From: Reyranella soli
GTDB lineage: Bacteria > Pseudomonadota > Alphaproteobacteria > Reyranellales > Reyranellaceae
Length of the DNA stretch: 64,000 nucleotides
Assembly: GCF_007992495.1 (NCBI RefSeq)
Contig: NZ_BKAJ01000074.1
Coordinates: 19,814 to 83,813 of the forward strand
Reading direction: 5' to 3'
Part shown: positions 42,943-51,411 of the stretch, in pieces
How positions within the stretch are numbered: the first letter of the stretch is position 1
Layout of the letters: each line of letters starts with the position of its first letter
Notes under the pieces: model-generated
The model's input: the letters and a program-made list of their open reading frames with translations, nothing else
Databases searched by the model: none
What the model was told of the DNA's origin: nothing
Position numbers and translations under genes: made by a program

Positions 42943-43609
42943 GGTCGTCCAGATTCTTGGTCACGAACGGCAGGATGCGCTCGACGATCACATCGACGCC
43001 CTTGGGGTTGGGATGGATTCCGTCTCCCTGGTTGAGCGCCGGGTCCTGTGCCACGCCGTCGAGGAAGAAGGCATAGAGCGGCACGCCATACTTGTCGGCC
43101 AGCCGCTTATAAATGCCGTCGAACTGCTGGGCGTATTCCGGCCCGTAGTTGCGCGGCGCCAGCATGCCGGCCAGCCACACCGTGACGCCGGCCTCCTTGA
43201 GCTTGGCGATGATGGCGTCGAGGTTCTTCTCGGTGACGGCGGGATCGGTGGCGCGCAGCGCATCGTTGGCGCCGAGCTCGACCATGACGATGTCGGGCTT
43301 GTCGGCCAGCATCCAGTCGATGCGCTGCAAGCCGCCCGCGGTCGTGTCGCCGGACACACCGTGATTGATGACGGTTACGTTGCGACCGGCCTTCTTGAGA
43401 GCGGCCTCGAGCCTGGCCGGCATCGCTTGGGCCGGGCTGACGCCATAGCCTGCCGCCAGGCTGTCGCCCAGGATGGCGAGCTTTATCGGTCCGTCCTTGG
43501 GCGCAGTTTGTGCATGGGCTCCAAGAGAGAGGCAATAAAGGCACAAAATCGCAATCAGCAGCGAATTGACCGCCGCCGCAAAACGACCATATCCAGTCCT
43601 GAGATTCAT
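42908..43609 (-). CDS. tesA: SGNH/GDSL arylesterase (TesA/lysophospholipase L1 type)
   Basis: 233 residues. A signal peptide (LLIAILCLYCLSLGAHA) is followed by the SGNH blocks: GDSLAAGYG (Ser), GVSGDTT (Gly), GANDALR (Asn) and DGIHPNPKG (Asp/His). It would cleave acyl-CoA, lysophospholipid or arylester in the periplasm. The neighbouring divergent ABC pair matches the E. coli tesA-ybbA-ybbP arrangement. GGAAGAG lies upstream of the ATG at 43609. There are 21 bases to the divergent ABC gene. Confidence 0.92.
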   Translation of the reverse strand: MNLRTGYGRFAAAVNSLLIAILCLYCLSLGAHAQTAPKDGPIKLAILGDSLAAGYGVSPAQAMPARLEAALKKAGRNVTVINHGVSGDTTAGGLQRIDWMLADKPDIVMVELGANDALRATDPAVTEKNLDAIIAKLKEAGVTVWLAGMLAPRNYGPEYAQQFDGIYKRLADKYGVPLYAFFLDGVAQDPALNQGDGIHPNPKGVDVIVERILPFVTKNLDDHASSVRRPARP

Positions 43610-43630
43610 GCTCTCTCTTCCGGAGCCCGC

Positions 43631-44362
43631 TTGACCGCCCCGCCCCACGCTCGCGAACCCATCGTCCGGCTCTCGGATGTCCACCTCGACATGGCAAGTG
43701 ATGCCGGCACGGTCAATATCCTGCGCGGCGTCACTCTCGACATTGCCGTTGGCGAAATTGCGGCCGTCGTCGGTCCCTCGGGCGCCGGCAAGTCGAGCCT
43801 GATGATGGTGGCAGGCGGCCTGGAGCGCGCCAGCTCGGGCCGCGTCGAGGTTGCGGGCCACGATCTCGAGCCGCTCGACGACGACGCCCGGGCACGGCTC
43901 AGACGCGACCATATCGGTATCGTCTTCCAGGGCTTCCATTTGATTCCCACCATGACCGCGCACGAGAACGTGGCGCTGCCGCTGGAGTTCGCCGGCCGCT
44001 CCGACGCTTTCGAGCTCGCCGAGGCGGCGTTGAAGCGCGTCGGGCTCGGCCATCGCATCGGTCACTATCCGGCGCAGCTTTCGGGCGGCGAGCAGCAGCG
44101 CGTCGCCGTCGCCCGTGCCTTCGTCGGCCGGCCCAAGCTCCTGCTGGCCGACGAGCCGACCGGCAATCTCGACGGCGTCACCGGCAAGCAGGTCATGGAC
44201 CTCCTGTTCGAGCTGGCGCGCGCCGATGGCACGACGCTCATCCTGATCACCCACGACCTGGTGCTGGCCGAGCGCTGCGATCGCATCCTGCGCATCGCCG
44301 ACGGCCTGGTGGTCGGCGACGAGCGCACGCCGGCCGGCCTTGCCGTGCTGGCTGCACAATGA
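43631..44362 (+). CDS. ybbA: ABC transporter ATPase (YbbA/LolD type)
   Basis: 243 residues from a TTG start with GGAG 5 bases upstream. Walker A is GPSGAGKSS near residue 54, the signature is LSGGEQQRVAVARA near 157, and Walker B is LLLADEPTGNLDG near 177, with the H-loop His in LITHD. It powers the FtsX-like permease encoded just downstream (4-base overlap). The MacB/LolD family releases lipids or lipoproteins. Its partner esterase gene is divergent, as in E. coli, which links the complex to lysophospholipid or fatty-acid traffic. Confidence 0.9.
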   Translation: MTAPPHAREPIVRLSDVHLDMASDAGTVNILRGVTLDIAVGEIAAVVGPSGAGKSSLMMVAGGLERASSGRVEVAGHDLEPLDDDARARLRRDHIGIVFQGFHLIPTMTAHENVALPLEFAGRSDAFELAEAALKRVGLGHRIGHYPAQLSGGEQQRVAVARAFVGRPKLLLADEPTGNLDGVTGKQVMDLLFELARADGTTLILITHDLVLAERCDRILRIADGLVVGDERTPAGLAVLAAQ

Positions 44363-46878
44363 ACCTCGCTTTCCGCCTCGCGCGACGCGAGATGCGTAGT
44401 GGACTCGGCGGCTTCCGCTTGTTCATCGCCTGCCTGGGGCTGGGCGTGGCAGCGATCGCGGCCATCCTGTCGTTCAGTCGTGCCGTCGAGGAAGGGCTGC
44501 GCGCCGATGCCCGCGAGATCCTGAGTGGCGACATCGCGATCTCGCTGCTCTATCGCGAAGCCACGCCGGACCAGATCGACTATATGAGATCGCGCGGCGA
44601 GCTCGTGCGCTGGATCGACAGCCGCGCCATGGCGCGGCCGGTCAAGCCCGATGGTCGGGCCACGTTGGTGCAGCTCAAGGCCGTCGAGCGCGGCTATCCG
44701 CTCTATGGCAGCATCGAGCTCAAGGACGGCATGACCTTGGCCGATGCGCTGGCCGAGAAGAACGGCGTCTGGGGCGCGGTGGTCGAGGAATCGGCTCTGC
44801 AACGCATGAACATGGCGCTCGGTGAGCGCGTGAAGGTGGGCGACGTCACCGTCGAGGTGCGCGGCATCATCGTCCGCGAACCCGACCGGGGGCTGAACGC
44901 CTTCGCGAGCCTGGGACCGCGCCTCATGATCCCCTACGACGCGGTGTCCGCGTCGGGGCTGGTGCAGCCCGGCAGCCTGCTGAATTTCGAGTATCGCCTG
45001 CGCTTGCCGCCCGGCGTCTCCGACGTCGCTGTCATCGAGGGGCTTAAGAACAAATTCCCGAATGCCGGCTGGCGGGTGAGGGGCCTGGCTGAGGCGGGTG
45101 GTGGCATCCGCTTCTGGCTCGATCGGCTGACGCAGTTCATCGGGTTGATCGGGCTTTCCTCGCTGCTGGTCGGCGGCGTCGGCGTGGGCAACGCCATCTC
45201 GAGCTTCTTGGCCGGCCGGCTGCGCACCATCGCCACCCTGAAGTGTCTGGGCGCGCCCGAGCGCCTGGTGTTCTCGACCTATCTCATCCAGCTCTCGGCG
45301 CTGGCACTGGTCGGTGTGGTGGCGGGGCTGGTGGTCGGCGCAGGGCTGCCGTTCGTCGCCCAGTCGGTGATCGCCGATGTCCTGCCGGTGCGGGCGCGGG
45401 TGGCGCTGTACGCCTGGCCGCTCACCATCGCCGCGATCTTCGGCCTGCTGGTCTCGCTGCTGTTCGCCCTGATGCCGCTGCTGCGCGCCCGCCGGGTGTC
45501 GGCGGCGACCTTGATGCGCGGCGCGGTCGTCCAGGGCGGCCGCCTGGTGTGGCGCGATGCGCTGCTGATCGGCGCGGTGGCGTTGGCGCTCGCTGGCTTC
45601 ACCATCTTCACCGCCGACAGCCGGCGCATCGCCGGCTGGTTCGTGCTGGGCGCGATCGGCGCCTTCATCGCGTTTCCGCTGCTGGCGCGGCTCCTGATGC
45701 TGGCCGCCGCGCGCGCCGGCAAACCGCGGCTGGCGGGACTCCGGTTGGCGCTCGCCAACCTGCACCGCCCGGGCGCGCCCACGCCCATCGTCATGCTGTC
45801 GCTCGGGCTCGGCCTCACCGTGCTGGTGGCGACGGCGCTGATCGAGGGCAATCTGCGCGAGCAGATCACCAAGCGCATCCCGAGCGACGCGCCGGCCTTC
45901 TTCTTCGTCGACATCCAGTCGACCCAGATGCCGGCTTTCGAGAAGGCGATCGCCGCCATCCCGGGGGCGGGGCATGTCGACAAGGTGCCGTCGCTGCGCG
46001 GGCGCATCAGCAAGATCGGCGGCAAGCCGGTGAACGAGGTCGCCGTGCCGTCGGATGCGCGCTGGGCGATCGACGGCGACCGTGGTGTCACCTACTCGGC
46101 GACGCCGCCCGAGGGCTCGCGCATCGTCGCCGGCGAATGGTGGCCCGCCGACTATCGCGGTCCGGAGCAGCTCATCTCCTTCGACGAGGCGTTGGCCAAG
46201 GCGTTCGGCCTCGGCCTCGGCGACACCATCACGGTGAACGTGCTGGGTCGCGACATCGACGCCAGAATCACCTCGCTGCGGCGCATCGAATGGACGACAC
46301 TCGCCATCAACTTCGTGTTCGTCTATTCGCCCGGCCTCCTCGACAAGGCGCCGCACACCTTCCTCGCCACGGTCAAGGCCACGCCCGAGGCCGAGGATGC
46401 GATCTTCAAGACCGTCACCGACCAGTTTCCCAACGTCACCGTGGTGCGCATCCGTGACGCCATCGAGACGGCGGCGAGCGTGCTGGGCAACATCGGACTG
46501 GCGAGCCGCGTCATCGGCTTCCTGAGCATCCTGGCGGGTGTGCTGGTGCTGGCCGGCGCCATGCTGGCGACCCAGCAGCGCCGCGTCCACGAGGCCGTGG
46601 TGATGAAGGTGCTGGGCGCCACCCGCGCCCGCATCGCCGGCATCTTCGCCTGGGAGTTCGCCGCGCTGGGGCTCGCCACGGCGCTGGCAGCGCTCGGCGT
46701 GGGCACCCTTGGCGCCTATCTCGTGGTGCGCCGGCTGATGGGGCTCGACTGGACCTTCCTGCCCACGGTGGCCGTCGCGGTGGCGGTGGGCGCGATGGGT
46801 CTCACTCTGGCGTTCGGCTTGGCCGGCACTTTGGCGGCCTTGCGGCAGAGGCCGCTGGCGCTGTTGCGCAATGAATAG
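44359..46878 (+). CDS. ybbP: FtsX-like ABC permease (YbbP type)
   Basis: 839 residues, ten or so membrane helices in the YbbP layout: one N-terminal helix, a large periplasmic domain, three-helix FtsX core (GLIGLSSLLVGGVGVGNAISSFLAGRLRTIATLKCLGAPE), a central set, a second periplasmic domain and a second FtsX core near the C-terminus (ATQQRRVHEAVVMKVLGATRARI). Its start overlaps the ATPase stop. It likely mechanically transmits ATP energy to extract a lipid or partner lipoprotein. The substrate is not known. Confidence 0.9.
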   Translation: MNLAFRLARREMRSGLGGFRLFIACLGLGVAAIAAILSFSRAVEEGLRADAREILSGDIAISLLYREATPDQIDYMRSRGELVRWIDSRAMARPVKPDGRATLVQLKAVERGYPLYGSIELKDGMTLADALAEKNGVWGAVVEESALQRMNMALGERVKVGDVTVEVRGIIVREPDRGLNAFASLGPRLMIPYDAVSASGLVQPGSLLNFEYRLRLPPGVSDVAVIEGLKNKFPNAGWRVRGLAEAGGGIRFWLDRLTQFIGLIGLSSLLVGGVGVGNAISSFLAGRLRTIATLKCLGAPERLVFSTYLIQLSALALVGVVAGLVVGAGLPFVAQSVIADVLPVRARVALYAWPLTIAAIFGLLVSLLFALMPLLRARRVSAATLMRGAVVQGGRLVWRDALLIGAVALALAGFTIFTADSRRIAGWFVLGAIGAFIAFPLLARLLMLAAARAGKPRLAGLRLALANLHRPGAPTPIVMLSLGLGLTVLVATALIEGNLREQITKRIPSDAPAFFFVDIQSTQMPAFEKAIAAIPGAGHVDKVPSLRGRISKIGGKPVNEVAVPSDARWAIDGDRGVTYSATPPEGSRIVAGEWWPADYRGPEQLISFDEALAKAFGLGLGDTITVNVLGRDIDARITSLRRIEWTTLAINFVFVYSPGLLDKAPHTFLATVKATPEAEDAIFKTVTDQFPNVTVVRIRDAIETAASVLGNIGLASRVIGFLSILAGVLVLAGAMLATQQRRVHEAVVMKVLGATRARIAGIFAWEFAALGLATALAALGVGTLGAYLVVRRLMGLDWTFLPTVAVAVAVGAMGLTLAFGLAGTLAALRQRPLALLRNE

Positions 46879-47014
46879 GCAGGAAGACTCGCGTCTACTG
46901 AAAGTAACTCGTAATAATTACAAAGCGTTTAGGCGCTTGATTCACACCGTCTGAGACCCCAAATTACTCGCCGAAGGGGCTCGCCAATGAGGCCCCTCTG
47001 GAGGCTAGGACCAA

Positions 47015-47764
47015 ATGGCTGAACCGAACTTCGGCACCTTTAATCGCGCCGGCACTGTTGCCGACCAGGCATCATTCGATGTCGGCCTGCGCGCCCACAT
47101 GGTGCGCGTCTACAACTACATGGCTTCGGGTCTCGCCCTGTCGGGCATCGTGGCCTTTGCCTTGTTCAACTTCGGCGAACTCGCCGCCCTGTTCTTCCAG
47201 GTTCAGGGTACTCGAGTCGTTGGCCTGAACGTGCTGGGCTGGGTCGCGATCTTCGCGCCGCTCGGCCTGCTGCTGCTGGTCTCGTTCCGCGCCCAGGCGA
47301 TGAGCGTTGGCGCGGTGCAGGCCGTCTACTGGGCGGTCACGGCCTTGATGGGCGTCAGCCTGTCGCTGCTGCTGTTCCGCTACACCGGCGCTTCGGTCGC
47401 CCGCACCTTCTTCGTCACGGCTGCCGCCTTCGGTGCGTTGAGCCTCTACGGCTACACCACCAAGCGTGACCTGACGGCGATGGGCAAGTTCCTGTTCATG
47501 GGCTTGATCGGGCTGATCCTGGCCGGTCTCGTCAACATGATCTGGCCGTCGGGCACGATGAGCTTCATCATCTCGGCCGCAGGCGTCCTGATCTTCTCGG
47601 GCCTGATCGCCTACGACACCCAGAAGATCAAGGAGCAGTATGCCGATGCCTGGGGCACCGACACGGCCGAGAAGGTCGCGATCTTCGGCGCCCTCAGCCT
47701 CTACCTCGACTTCGTGAACCTGTTCCAGTTCCTGATGAGTTTCCTCGGCCAGGAACGCGAATAG
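47015..47764 (+). CDS. Bax inhibitor-1/YccA family membrane protein
   Basis: 249 residues, seven membrane helices. It ends with the family's conserved FGALSLYLDFVNLFQFLMSFLGQERE, and an earlier AYDTQKIKEQY carries the acidic residues that gate calcium leak in BI-1 proteins. TGGAGG lies 14 bases before the ATG and GGA closer still. The 136-base gap upstream contains a plausible promoter but no clear site. An intrinsic terminator follows at 47788-47819. Confidence 0.92.
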   Translation: MAEPNFGTFNRAGTVADQASFDVGLRAHMVRVYNYMASGLALSGIVAFALFNFGELAALFFQVQGTRVVGLNVLGWVAIFAPLGLLLLVSFRAQAMSVGAVQAVYWAVTALMGVSLSLLLFRYTGASVARTFFVTAAAFGALSLYGYTTKRDLTAMGKFLFMGLIGLILAGLVNMIWPSGTMSFIISAAGVLIFSGLIAYDTQKIKEQYADAWGTDTAEKVAIFGALSLYLDFVNLFQFLMSFLGQERE

Positions 47765-47787
47765 AGAACACCGACTTCTGAGCAGGA

Positions 47788-47819
47788 CGCCCGGGTCGAA
47801 AGACCCGGGCGTTTTGTTT
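47788..47819 (+). terminator. Intrinsic terminator after BI-1 gene
   Basis: CGCCCGGGTC-GAAA-GACCCGGGCG with the tail TTTTGTTT: a perfect 10-bp stem, tetraloop and T-run. Strong rho-independent terminator. Confidence 0.9.
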
Positions 47820-47836
47820 GTCCGGAGGAAACCAGT

Positions 47837-49015
47837 TTGGCCGAGCGCAACCGGCTGAGGGAGTTCATCGACAGCGAGGCGGCGTCGGCGATGCCGCTGC
47901 TGGTGGCTGCCATCGCCGCCCTCGTGCTCGCCAATTCGCCTTTCGCCAGCGCCGTCGACGATCTGCTGCGGATCCGCTTCGGCTTCTCGCTGGGGCCGAT
48001 CGTGCTGAACAAGCCGATCCTGCTGTGGATCAATGACGGCCTGATGGCGGTGTTCTTCCTGCTGGTCGGGCTCGAGATCAAGCGCGAGGTCGTCGAGGGC
48101 GCATTGTCGCGGCCCTCGCAGATCGCCCTGCCGGTGGTCGCTGCGGCGGGCGGCATGGCCGTGCCGGCGCTGGTTTATGTCGCGATCAACTGGAGCGATC
48201 CCACGGCGCTCAGAGGCTGGGCGATCCCCGCCGCGACCGACATCGCCTTCTCGCTCGGCGTGCTGGCGGCCCTCGGCAGCCGCGTGCCGTTGGCGCTGAA
48301 GGTGTTCCTGACGACGCTCGCCATCGTCGACGATCTCGGCTCGATCGTCGTCATCGCGATCTTCTACACCAGCGACCTCTCGCCCGTGGCGCTGGGCCTT
48401 GCCGCAGTGTTCATCGCGGGGCTGGCGATCCTGAACTTCGCCGGCGTGCGCCGCCTGCTGCCCCATCTGCTGCTGGGCGTGCTGCTCTGGGTGTCGGTCC
48501 TGAAGTCGGGCGTGCACGCCACGCTGGCCGGCGTCGTGCTGGCGATGTTCATCCCGCTCAAGTCGGCCGGCGAGCCCGACGACAGGCGGCCCGCCATCCG
48601 GCTGGAGCATGTGATCAAGCCATGGTCGGCGTGGCTGATCATGCCCGTCTTCGCCTTCGCCAATGCCGGCTTGCCGCTCGTCGGCCTGTCGCTGGCGAGC
48701 CTTCTGGCGCCGTTGCCGCTCGGCATCATGGCAGGCCTCTTCGTCGGCAAGCAGATCGGCATCGTGCTGAGTGTGGGTCTGCTGATCGTGCTCGGCGTCG
48801 CGCGGCTGCCGGAGGGCGCCACGTGGCGCAGCCTCTACGGCGTGGCGATCCTGGGCGGCATCGGCTTCACCATGAGCCTGTTCATCGGCAGCCTTGCCTT
48901 TCCCGGCGATGCCGTGCGCGAGGCCGAGGTGCGGCTGGGCGTGCTCGCAGGCTCGCTGCTGTCGGCCGTGCTAGGTTATCTCGTGTTGCGCACAGCGCCC
49001 GGCAGGAAACCATGA
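47837..49015 (+). CDS. nhaA: Na+/H+ antiporter NhaA
   Basis: 392 residues, the standard NhaA length, with 12 membrane helices. The ion site is the paired Asp in IVDDLGSIVVIAIFYT near residue 157. Family segments WAIPAATDIAFSLGVLAALGSRVP and GIGFTMSLFIGSLAF are intact. It exchanges two H+ for one Na+ at alkaline pH. The start is TTG at 47837, because GGAGG lies 8 bases before it and the protein begins at the usual point. The stop overlaps the carboxylesterase start by 4 bases. Confidence 0.93.
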   Translation: MAERNRLREFIDSEAASAMPLLVAAIAALVLANSPFASAVDDLLRIRFGFSLGPIVLNKPILLWINDGLMAVFFLLVGLEIKREVVEGALSRPSQIALPVVAAAGGMAVPALVYVAINWSDPTALRGWAIPAATDIAFSLGVLAALGSRVPLALKVFLTTLAIVDDLGSIVVIAIFYTSDLSPVALGLAAVFIAGLAILNFAGVRRLLPHLLLGVLLWVSVLKSGVHATLAGVVLAMFIPLKSAGEPDDRRPAIRLEHVIKPWSAWLIMPVFAFANAGLPLVGLSLASLLAPLPLGIMAGLFVGKQIGIVLSVGLLIVLGVARLPEGATWRSLYGVAILGGIGFTMSLFIGSLAFPGDAVREAEVRLGVLAGSLLSAVLGYLVLRTAPGRKP

Positions 49016-50575
49016 TGCGCTCGCACCTTGTCGTCTTCCTCGCGGCCCTGATGTCGCTCGCCCTCACTGGTACCGCGCAGGCTCAGGTGCCGCGCGTTGC
49101 GATCGAGGGCGGCACCGTCGTCGGGGTGCAGACCGGTGAGGTGGCGAGCTTCAAGGGCATCCCGTTCGCAGCGCCGCCGGTGCGCGAGTTGCGCTGGCGT
49201 TCGCCGCAGCCGGTGGCGCCGTGGTCGGGCGAGCTTTTAGCCGACCGGTTCTTGCCGATGTGCCTGCAACCGCTCAGGGCCAGGAACTCCGTCTTCTATT
49301 TCGGCGAGGAACCGTCGAGCGAGGACTGCCTCTATCTCAACGTCTGGTCGACGGCGAAGGCCGGCGACAGGCGGCCGGTGATGGTGTTCGTCTATGGCGG
49401 CGGCTGGACCATCGGCTCGGCTTCGCTGCCGCTCTATGGCGGCGAGGCGCTGGCGCAGAAGGGCGCGGTCGTCGTCTCGTTCAACTACCGCGTCGGTGCG
49501 CTTGGCTTCCTCGCCCATCCCGAGCTCACCGCCGAGGGCAACGGCGCGTCCGGCAACTACGGCCTGATGGACATGGTCGCCGCGCTGAAATGGGTGAAGG
49601 CCAACATCGAGCGCTTCGGCGGCGATCCCGCCAAGGTCACGCTCTATGGCCAGTCGGCCGGTTCGGTTGCGATCGCACTGCTGCAGGCCTCGCCGCAGGC
49701 CAAGGGCCTGTTCCATCGCGCCGTCGGCCAGAGCGGCGGCTACAACATCTCGGGGCCGCTGCCGTCGCTGGCCGATGCCGAGAAGGCGGGTGTCGCCGCC
49801 GCGGCCAAGCTGAAGGCGCCGTCGCTCGCCGCCCTGCGCAACCTCGGCGGCGATGCGATCATGAACGGCGACAACAACCTCAGGCCCATCATCGACGGCG
49901 CGGTGCTGCCGCAGCAGCCGGCAAAGGTATTCGCCGCCGGCGGCCAGATGGCCATGCCCATCCTGGTCGGCTCCAACGCCGACGAGGGCACGGCCTATCC
50001 GGTGGCGATGAGCGCAGCCGCCTTTGCCGCCGACGCCGAGAAGCGCTACGGCGCCGACGCCCCGCGCGTGCTGGCGCTCTATCCGGCGGCAACCGATGCC
50101 GAGGCGCGGGCCGCGAGCTATGCGCTGATGCGCGATCGCACCTTCGCGGCGCCCATGCGCCGCTGGGCGAGCGAGCAGTCGGCCGTGGCGCCGGTGTTCG
50201 TCTATCACTTCAGCCGCGTCCATCCCTTCGTCGACGGCCTGGGGTACGCCCAGCAGAACCCGGCGACCGGCATGGGCGCCTATCACGGCGCCGAGATGGC
50301 CTACGCCTACGGCACGCTCGACGTCCTGAACCGGTTCGCGAAAAACCCGCGCCTGGAGCGAGGAGGATCGTCGCTACGCCGATGCAATGATCTCCTACTG
50401 GGTCAATTTCGCCCGCACCGGCAATCCCAACGGCGAGGGCCCTAATGGCGAAGAGTTGCCGGTCTGGCCCGCCTACAAGCTCGGCAGCGAGCAGGCGATG
50501 CTGTTCGGCAAGACGATCGCGGCGGGTGCGCTGCCCAACAGGGCGCAGCTTGATTTCTTTTTCGATCGCAATTGA
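49012..50575 (+). pseudogene. Type-B carboxylesterase, frameshifted near its 3' end
   Basis: About 520 codons. The signal peptide (LVVFLAALMSLALTGTAQA) is followed by all catalytic parts: oxyanion GGGW, nucleophile YGQSAGS near residue 219, Glu in SNADEGT near 325, and His in MGAYHGAEMAYAYG near 425. At 50341-50345 there is a run of five A. With the frame as given the protein runs into ERGGSSLRRC and stops at 50445. Removing one A restores TRAWSEEDRRYADAMISYWVNFARTGNPNGEG, the normal family C-terminus, to the stop at 50575. Either this is a real frameshift (the truncated enzyme keeps its catalytic triad) or a homopolymer sequencing error. Start overlaps the nhaA stop. Confidence 0.85.
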
Positions 50576-50639
50576 GACTACGATTTCTGCATAGCTGGGC
50601 AAGATTGCACGTTGCCTTGGCCGGCCTATACTTTCCGCC

Positions 50640-51146
50640 ATGCGTCGTACGTCCTACGAACAGATGAACTGCTCGATCGCCTCGGCGCTCGACGTCGTCG
50701 GCGAGCCGTGGACACTGCTGATCGTGCGCGATGCCTTCTACGGCGTGCGCCGTTTCGACGACTTCCAGGAGAATCTCGGCATCGCCCGCAATGTTCTGAC
50801 GGCGCGACTGAAGAAACTGGTCGAGGCCGGCATCTTCCGCAAGACCGCCTACCGCCAGCGCCCGCTGCGCCACGAATACCGCCTGACCGACAAGGGAGCG
50901 GCGCTGTTCACGGTGATCGTCGGGCTGAAGCAGTGGGGCGACCGCTACGGCGCTGCCGCGCGCAGCGGCAAACCGATGGACCTTGTCAATCGCGGCGACG
51001 GCCGGCCGCTCGAGCCGGTGCTGATCGACGCCGATTCGGGCCAGCGGCTCGAACTCACGAATGTGCGTGCCGTCGCCGGCCCCGGCGCCGACCAGGGCAC
51101 GCGCGCTTTCTTCGAGCGCCTGGCGATCAACCGTCCCGCGCGTTAG
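50640..51146 (+). CDS. HxlR-family transcription regulator
   Basis: 168 residues. The HxlR winged helix fills residues 8-105: NCSIASALDVVGEPWTLLIVRDAFYGVRRFDDFQENLGIARNVLTARLKKLVEAGIFRK, then a wing and dimer helix LRHEYRLTDKGAALFTVIVGLKQWGDRY. The C-terminal 60 residues carry a further small domain. A Cys at position 11 (MNCSIA) is placed where HxlR-type redox regulators sense oxidants. The target is not known, but the esterase or BI-1/NhaA genes upstream are candidates. It converges with the DUF4169 gene, overlapping by 4 bases. Confidence 0.9.
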   Translation: MRRTSYEQMNCSIASALDVVGEPWTLLIVRDAFYGVRRFDDFQENLGIARNVLTARLKKLVEAGIFRKTAYRQRPLRHEYRLTDKGAALFTVIVGLKQWGDRYGAAARSGKPMDLVNRGDGRPLEPVLIDADSGQRLELTNVRAVAGPGADQGTRAFFERLAINRPAR

Positions 51147-51322
51147 TCGCGATCGATCTTCTTACCGTCGATGTCGCGGCGCGCGCGGTCCTCGGCGTCC
51201 TTGTCGGCGGCTTTCTCGGCCTTGGTGCGGCCGAACCGCCGACGGTTGGCATCTGCCTCGCTCTCGCGTTGCTGTCGCGCCTTGTCCTTGCGAGCGCGAC
51301 GCAGGTTCACGATCTCTGCCAT
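51143..51322 (-). CDS. DUF4169 family small protein
   Basis: 59 residues: MAEIVNLRRARKDKAR, then QQRESEADANRRRFGRTKAEKAADKDAEDRARRDIDGKKIDRD. It is charged and helical, with the NLRRARK start that defines DUF4169, common in Alphaproteobacteria. Function unknown. It is convergent with the HxlR gene. Confidence 0.8.
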   Translation of the reverse strand: MAEIVNLRRARKDKARQQRESEADANRRRFGRTKAEKAADKDAEDRARRDIDGKKIDRD

Positions 51323-51411
51323 GATCACGTCGTCCTGACTATCCCCAGATGTCTATGCCGCGTCGTGCGGCGATGCGCTAGTGTCCGTCGTCAGGCGGCG
51401 GGAGCGTTTCC

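Noticed and set aside
44065..46590. An 841-codon minus-strand frame over the FtsX-like permease
   Set aside because: Pure antisense shadow, Arg/Gln/Asp-rich, no domains; the plus-strand ABC permease is unmistakable.
46879..47014. A possible promoter or small RNA before the BI-1 gene
   Set aside because: AT-richer but no clear -35/-10 pair or hairpin could be supported.
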